Shown here one piece after another: positions 6,056 through 9,233 of a stretch of 9,233 nucleotides of DNA (position 1 is the stretch's first letter; each line of letters opens with the position of its first letter). Below the pieces are notes generated by a model that was not told the origin of the DNA, ran no database searches, and worked only from the letters and a program-made list of their open reading frames with translations. Position numbers and translations under genes: made by a program. The stretch comes from Candidatus Poseidoniaceae archaeon. Its GTDB lineage: Archaea; Thermoplasmatota; Poseidoniia; Poseidoniales; Poseidoniaceae. The stretch is from the NCBI GenBank assembly GCA_029250305.1, contig JAQXFM010000337.1, forward strand, positions 1-9,233, in the 5' to 3' direction.

Positions 6056-6682
6056 TCAATGCTCCTGTGTTAACAGTCGAGTTCGGATTCGCTCAAACAG
6101 GTCACCGCCTGCTGGCGCTGTGGCCACCAAACCCCGCGCTTCACCGAGGGAGTCTTTACGCAGCGAAAGAAACAAGACGGCAACCTGGTGCCACAACGGG
6201 CTTTGTGCTGCCATGTCGATCAACCACATGTCGCCGGGTACGGGGTGGCCTCCCCGAATCATTTCTTCAGCAATTTCCAAAAGAGCACCAAGCGGTTCTT
6301 GGTCGCTTAACAAGTGGATAAACGCTAACCAGGGGTCTTCCTCGAGTTCAGATTCAGACATGTTTGCTAACAGAAGGCCTACGAGAACAAGGTCTTCTTG
6401 GCCATGTCGTTTCCATAGGGCAGGAATTAATCGGGCGATTCGCCGTTGCATTCCTTCTCCAGAGGTCAAGATCCATGAGGCGATGGTGCGGAGTTCCGGA
6501 TTTGGGCATCCGATGTGGAATGCATAGCCGCCGCTGTGAGCGAGCAAATCAGTGGATGGTTTTGCCATTAACCCCGGTACACCGGCATGATAGGCCCGAA
6601 GCAAGAACTTCATTGTTCTACGACGAGAGCGCAAGAGTTTCGGTTGAGGCTCTGCCAACAACCGGTCAAGACGACTGTTCAT
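6056..6682 (-). CDS. Alpha-helical repeat protein of unknown function, faintly AlkD-like
   Basis: 208 residues with no membrane segment or signal peptide. The basic N-terminus (LLRSRRRTMKFLLRAY, 16-31) is followed by a series of amphipathic helices from about 60 to 205. PALWKRHGQEDLVLVGLLLAN (87-107) recalls the LW...hEErllAl segment of HEAT-like DNA-alkylation repair proteins (AlkD/AlkC). MWLIDMAAQSPLWHQVAVLFL (152-172) sits where that family has its W..VD and R-containing helices. However, the second region lacks the expected Arg, and this is pattern resemblance from memory, not a demonstrated homology. The gene starts within the stop of the TerB-like gene (ATGA overlap, 6679-6682) and has GGTGG 6 bases before its ATG, so the two are almost certainly translated from one mRNA. 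A helical scaffold or nucleic-acid-binding role is possible. Function unknown. Confidence 0.7.
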   Translation of the reverse strand: MNSRLDRLLAEPQPKLLRSRRRTMKFLLRAYHAGVPGLMAKPSTDLLAHSGGYAFHIGCPNPELRTIASWILTSGEGMQRRIARLIPALWKRHGQEDLVLVGLLLANMSESELEEDPWLAFIHLLSDQEPLGALLEIAEEMIRGGHPVPGDMWLIDMAAQSPLWHQVAVLFLSLRKDSLGEARGLVATAPAGGDLFERIRTRLLTQEH

Positions 6683-7353
6683 TCAGAGCCACCGTCAGTG
6701 GTTTTCTTTCGGACGGTTTCAAAAATATCCCCCACGAGGCCAACAGAGTCCCGCAGCGTCAACAGCATTTTGTCGATGACATTTGGATCTTCGAACTTTT
6801 CCTTGACGATTTCTCGAAGTTCAGTTTCAATCGATGCATGCTCTTCTTCATCGATGTCAAAGACAGACCGAAGGTGAGCTAAAACTCTGAATTCATCCCT
6901 TGAAAGAGATGCGTTGACAATGGCCACTTCAAACACTTTAGTGTAAATTTTACGAGCAGTGGTTTCTGTAATGGCGTCTCCAGGGGGTGTTTCAGTCTTG
7001 GTACGAATTGCTTCGTAGATTTCCGCTGGTTGTTCCGCGGTGAGGTTGAGGGCGCTTGCAAGTTTAATGATCAATCGCTTCTCTTCTCTGGTCAGCACTC
7101 CATCAGTAAGCATCACCTCGATGGTGCTTCTGAAGACGTCAAGACTGCGGGAGGCGGCGGTCGTCACGGTCCAACCAAGGCCTTCTCGTTCTTGAATTCG
7201 TTGCTTATCAAAAAACACACCACACGCGACATTTGTCGAGAGAGGATTGAAAAGGGGTCGGCCGCTGGGAGTGTTATCCACCTCCCTTTCACGCAGCATT
7301 GGATACGTCCAAAGCAGCAGCCAAAGAACAGTTGGGCCAATCATGGCCCACAT
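6679..7353 (-). CDS. Membrane-anchored TerB-like domain protein
   Basis: 224 residues. A hydrophobic segment at about 3-20 (MIGPTVLWLLLWTYPML) is probably a signal anchor, followed by a polar linker of about 50 residues. The helical part contains two related units: STIEVMLTDGVLTREEKRLI onward (76-116) and KVFEVAIVNASLSRDEFRVL onward (139-179). Each has a xxExxxxxxxLxRxE turn followed by LxxLxxxxxIxxEE-type spacing. This is the TerB-like (tellurite-resistance-associated) helical fold, with an Asp/Glu turn that can bind metal, here most complete in the first copy (TDGVLTREE). The C-terminal 45 residues are charged helix. TerB-like domains occur in membrane-linked stress and sensing systems; the ligand here is unknown. 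It is the first gene of the minus-strand cluster, and the next gene overlaps it by 4 bp. The start lies 44 bp from dnaG on the opposite strand; Met 4 is an alternative start. Confidence 0.72.
   Translation of the reverse strand: MWAMIGPTVLWLLLWTYPMLREREVDNTPSGRPLFNPLSTNVACGVFFDKQRIQEREGLGWTVTTAASRSLDVFRSTIEVMLTDGVLTREEKRLIIKLASALNLTAEQPAEIYEAIRTKTETPPGDAITETTARKIYTKVFEVAIVNASLSRDEFRVLAHLRSVFDIDEEEHASIETELREIVKEKFEDPNVIDKMLLTLRDSVGLVGDIFETVRKKTTDGGSE
6689..6693 (-). promoter_or_regulatory. Internal ribosome binding site for the helical-repeat gene
   Basis: GGTGG on the minus strand, inside the last codons of the TerB-like gene, ends 6 bases before the ATG at 6682. It supports this start and coupled translation through the ATGA overlap. 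Confidence 0.4.
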
Positions 7354-7373
7354 CCCTAAGGAACGGGGCGGTT

Positions 7374-7385
7374 GATACCAAAAAA
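7374..7385 (-). promoter_or_regulatory. Candidate promoter box for the minus-strand cluster
   Basis: On the minus strand TTTTTTGGTATC lies at -32 to -21 relative to the ATG at 7353, fitting a TATA region for a leaderless transcript. Its complementary A-run abuts the dnaG Shine-Dalgarno sequence, so two signals share the 44-bp divergent gap. Confidence 0.3.
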
Positions 7386-7390
7386 GGAGA
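7384..7390 (+). promoter_or_regulatory. Shine-Dalgarno sequence of dnaG
   Basis: AAGGAGA ends 7 bases before ATG 7398 and is the best ribosome binding site in the window. It selects 7398 over the longer open frame beginning at 7299. It implies a transcribed leader, so the dnaG transcription start should lie in the gap or inside the divergent TerB-like gene. Confidence 0.65.
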
Positions 7391-7397
7391 CATTCAC

Positions 7398-8639
7398 ATG
7401 AATAAAAGAAACAACCCTGGTCGCGGTGGCGGCAACAAGCAAAGCAAGGCGATGAAATACCAAATTCGCGCTGATATTAAGGTCAATGGAACGGTCCAAC
7501 GAAAGGACATCATTGGTGCAATCATGGGCCAAACCGAGGGCCTCCTTGGTGATGAACTCGAGTTGCGTAAATTGCAACGAACAGCACGTGTTGGACACGT
7601 TGATGTCGAAATGGAAACCAAAGGCGGAAAAGTACACGGCATGATTATCATTCCATCCAGCCTTGACAACGTCGAAACTGCAATCATCGCATCCGCCCTT
7701 GAAACAATCGATCGAATTGGCCCGTGCAGCGCCAAGATTACCGTCAAAGAAATCCTCGACATCCGTGCAACAAAGCGCTCAGCAGTCGTCGACCGTGCAA
7801 AGGAACTCCTACTCAGCCTCGTGAACTCTGGCGAAGCAGCTTCCAAGACTGTCATCGAAGAAGTTCGTTCAGTTCTTACAACAGGAACCGCAACCAACTT
7901 CCACGGTTTGACCTGTGGCCCAAACATCGAGAAGTCCTCTTCGCTCATTATTGTTGAAGGACGAAACGATGTTCGCAACCTGCTCAACTGTGGTGTCAAG
8001 AACGCGATCAGCGCCGACGGTGCTGGAACCATGAAACAAGAATTGATTGATCTTGCTAACAGCAAGGAAACAGTCATTCTCGCTATTGATGGTGACCGCG
8101 GCGGCGAAATGTTGTTCAGTCAACTCAACGACACCATCAAGGTCGACTTTGTTGCCCAAGCTCCAGTCGGTCAAGAGTGGGAATTGCTTCCACAAAAGAC
8201 CGTGACCATGTGCCTCCAAAAGAAGGTTGAAGCAACTAAATTCGCTCACAACATCAAGAAGAAGCAAGAAGAAGACGACGAAAAGGCCGGCGTCCAAGAC
8301 AAGAACTGGGCTGACGACATGGACGACGAGTTTGTGGCTCCCGAAGCACCAGCACAAGTCCATGAATGGTTCGATCACCTCGACAGCCTCGACAAGAACA
8401 ACGCACTGTTCGTTATGGAAGACAACACCGTGTCTGAAGCAGTTGGTCCAAAGAGCCTCTCGAAGGCTGCTGGTGAAACCGAAGGCGCAGTTGCTATCGT
8501 GTTCAACGGGCCAGTCAGTGAACGCACGCTTGAGATTGCTTCAGAATCTGCAATCGCAACCGTTGTTGGAACCAAGGCCGGCAAGGGCTTCTCTGCTGTC
8601 AAAGGCGTCGAAGCATGGCTTTCAGAAATTCACCGCTGA
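7398..8639 (+). CDS. dnaG: Archaeal DnaG (TOPRIM primase / exosome subunit)
   Basis: 413 residues, within the archaeal DnaG range (about 400-450). Archaeal DnaG is a subunit of the RNA exosome that helps it bind A-rich RNA through Csl4, and primase activity has been reported for some members. The family core starts at MKYQIRADIKVNG (19-31), then DIIGAIMGQTEGLLGDEL (37-54). The TOPRIM domain (about 180-255) shows IIVEGRNDV (184-192, catalytic Glu187), a glycine-rich turn at ADGAG (206-210), and AIDGDRGGE (229-237, Asp pair 231/233). A charged linker (about 285-320) precedes the C-terminal domain ending VKGVEAWL. Residues 1-18 are a basic Gly/Asn/Arg/Lys tail absent in many homologues; ATG at Met 19 is an alternative start, but the strong ribosome binding site favours 7398. 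It diverges from the TerB-like gene. The TOPRIM turn reads ADGAG where many homologues have VEGT. Confidence 0.95.
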   Translation: MNKRNNPGRGGGNKQSKAMKYQIRADIKVNGTVQRKDIIGAIMGQTEGLLGDELELRKLQRTARVGHVDVEMETKGGKVHGMIIIPSSLDNVETAIIASALETIDRIGPCSAKITVKEILDIRATKRSAVVDRAKELLLSLVNSGEAASKTVIEEVRSVLTTGTATNFHGLTCGPNIEKSSSLIIVEGRNDVRNLLNCGVKNAISADGAGTMKQELIDLANSKETVILAIDGDRGGEMLFSQLNDTIKVDFVAQAPVGQEWELLPQKTVTMCLQKKVEATKFAHNIKKKQEEDDEKAGVQDKNWADDMDDEFVAPEAPAQVHEWFDHLDSLDKNNALFVMEDNTVSEAVGPKSLSKAAGETEGAVAIVFNGPVSERTLEIASESAIATVVGTKAGKGFSAVKGVEAWLSEIHR

Positions 8640-8659
8640 ACCCTTCATTGACAACCACC

Positions 8660-8667
8660 TTCATCTA
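8660..8667 (+). promoter_or_regulatory. Candidate promoter box upstream of the acidic membrane protein
   Basis: TTCATCTA begins 31 bp before the ATG at 8691, in the 51-bp gap after dnaG. It is identical to the box 29 bp before the chaperonin start at 521. No Shine-Dalgarno sequence precedes the ATG. Confidence 0.3.
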
Positions 8668-8690
8668 ATGCGGCACCTCTCGGGTGCAAC

Positions 8691-9233
8691 ATGGCTGATG
8701 GCGAAGACCAAGGGTGGCTCGATGACGATACGGATCCATTTGCGGATTCCCCCGTCTCCGAACAACCAGCGGATGCTGCCGAACCAGAACATACTGAAGA
8801 GACAGAGGCGCAGGATTCTCCAGTTGACGAATCGACTGAATCTCCCTCAGAAGATGAAACCGATGTCTTAGAAGATGAAGCCACTCAACCACCGATTGCA
8901 TGGGGCCTCCCAATCCGTGCAGCACCTTTGCTGGAAGAGAACGGAGAAATCGTGGTTGAATATCCGCTGAAACAATCGCTTAACGGCCGTGAAACAACCT
9001 CCATTGTCGTCGATGACGATCTCTTACGAGTGGTCGACACCGAACTCGGCATCGACAACCAACGAAGAATGAAAGTCAAACTTACTGTGAAGCGCGACAT
9101 CACAGGGTTCAGCCATCAGCACAATGAGTTGATGCACCAACATCAGTTTCTGTGGATTGGGTGCTTTATCGTCGGTGTCTGCCTTTCATTTGTAGGGAAC
9201 GTTGCCTTTGGTGTCCTTGGTGCATTGTCGATG
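8691..9233 (+). CDS. Membrane protein with acidic N-terminal region (3'-truncated)
   Basis: 181 residues are visible and the frame is still open at the window end, so the gene is partial. Residues 1-65 are strongly acidic and low in complexity (many Glu, Asp, Ser, Pro), probably disordered and cytosolic. Residues 70-140 form a compact region with alternating hydrophobic positions (EIVVEYPL, TSIVVDDDLLRVV, MKVKLTVKRDI) that looks like a small beta-rich domain. A His-rich stretch (HQHNELMHQHQ, 142-152) leads into a hydrophobic segment from about 153 to the end, likely the first of one or more transmembrane helices. No catalytic motif is recognised and I cannot name the family. ATG 8691 is the first Met in frame after the dnaG stop, with a candidate promoter box 31 bp upstream. 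The frame lacks a stop inside the window. Confidence 0.75.
   Translation, partial: MADGEDQGWLDDDTDPFADSPVSEQPADAAEPEHTEETEAQDSPVDESTESPSEDETDVLEDEATQPPIAWGLPIRAAPLLEENGEIVVEYPLKQSLNGRETTSIVVDDDLLRVVDTELGIDNQRRMKVKLTVKRDITGFSHQHNELMHQHQFLWIGCFIVGVCLSFVGNVAFGVLGALSM

Noticed and set aside
7299..7397. 33-residue N-terminal extension of dnaG
   Set aside because: It runs through the divergent TerB-like gene, while a strong Shine-Dalgarno sequence marks ATG 7398.
8227..8871. 214-residue plus-strand frame over the end of dnaG
   Set aside because: Shifted frame of dnaG continuing into the next gene; Thr/Lys/Ser-rich with no family signal.
8645..8884. Ser-rich antisense frame opposite the acidic membrane protein
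   Set aside because: Ser runs are the expected complement of Glu/Asp/Ser codons; no start context or homology.
1..9233. tRNA or rRNA genes, CRISPR arrays, IS elements, attachment sites or replication origin
   Set aside because: All gaps are under about 80 bp and none contains cloverleaf-like sequence, regularly spaced repeats, terminal inverted repeats or a transposase/integrase frame.

Overview
The window most likely comes from an archaeon, probably a marine planktonic Thermoplasmatota/Euryarchaeota lineage (Marine Group II/III, 'Poseidoniales'-like). This placement is an inference. It rests on an archaeal-type DnaG with a TOPRIM domain, a group II (thermosome/CCT-type) chaperonin subunit, and several T-rich or TTCAT-like boxes 20-33 bp upstream of start codons. 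These genes sit next to bacterial-style folate-dependent purine genes (purH, purN), a mixture expected in such marine archaea. No rRNA, tRNA, CRISPR array, insertion sequence or integrase is visible, and the region reads as chromosomal, densely packed and mostly housekeeping.

Layout. (1) 1-462, +: the 3' end of a coiled-coil protein with a C-terminal membrane tail. (2) 521-2122, +: a divergent chaperonin subunit. (3) 2200-3843, +: purH. (4) 3886-4062, +: a 58-residue DUF6356-like membrane protein. Its stop codon interlocks with that of (5) 4059-4610, -: a YbaN/DUF454 membrane protein. (6) 4690-5337, +: purN, diverging from (5) and converging with mobA by a 32-bp overlap. (7) 7353-5306, -: a four-gene cluster of a membrane-anchored TerB-like protein, a helical-repeat protein with faint AlkD resemblance, a 69-residue charged helical protein and a MobA-like nucleotidyltransferase, with spacings of -4, 26 and 10 bp. 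(8) 7398-8639, +: dnaG. (9) 8691-9233, +: the 5' part of a membrane protein with an acidic N-terminus, running off the window.

How the genes work together. PurN and PurH use 10-formyl-tetrahydrofolate for the two formyl transfers of purine synthesis, and PurH also closes the ring to IMP. The chaperonin folds proteins and archaeal DnaG acts in the exosome and/or as a primase. The minus-strand cluster is the least explained part: its gene order suggests joint expression, but no pathway is evident from the sequence. The most useful second looks are the substituted chaperonin ATPase motifs, this TerB-like/MobA-like cluster, the small DUF6356-like gene, and the contrast between apparently leaderless starts and genes with Shine-Dalgarno sequences.
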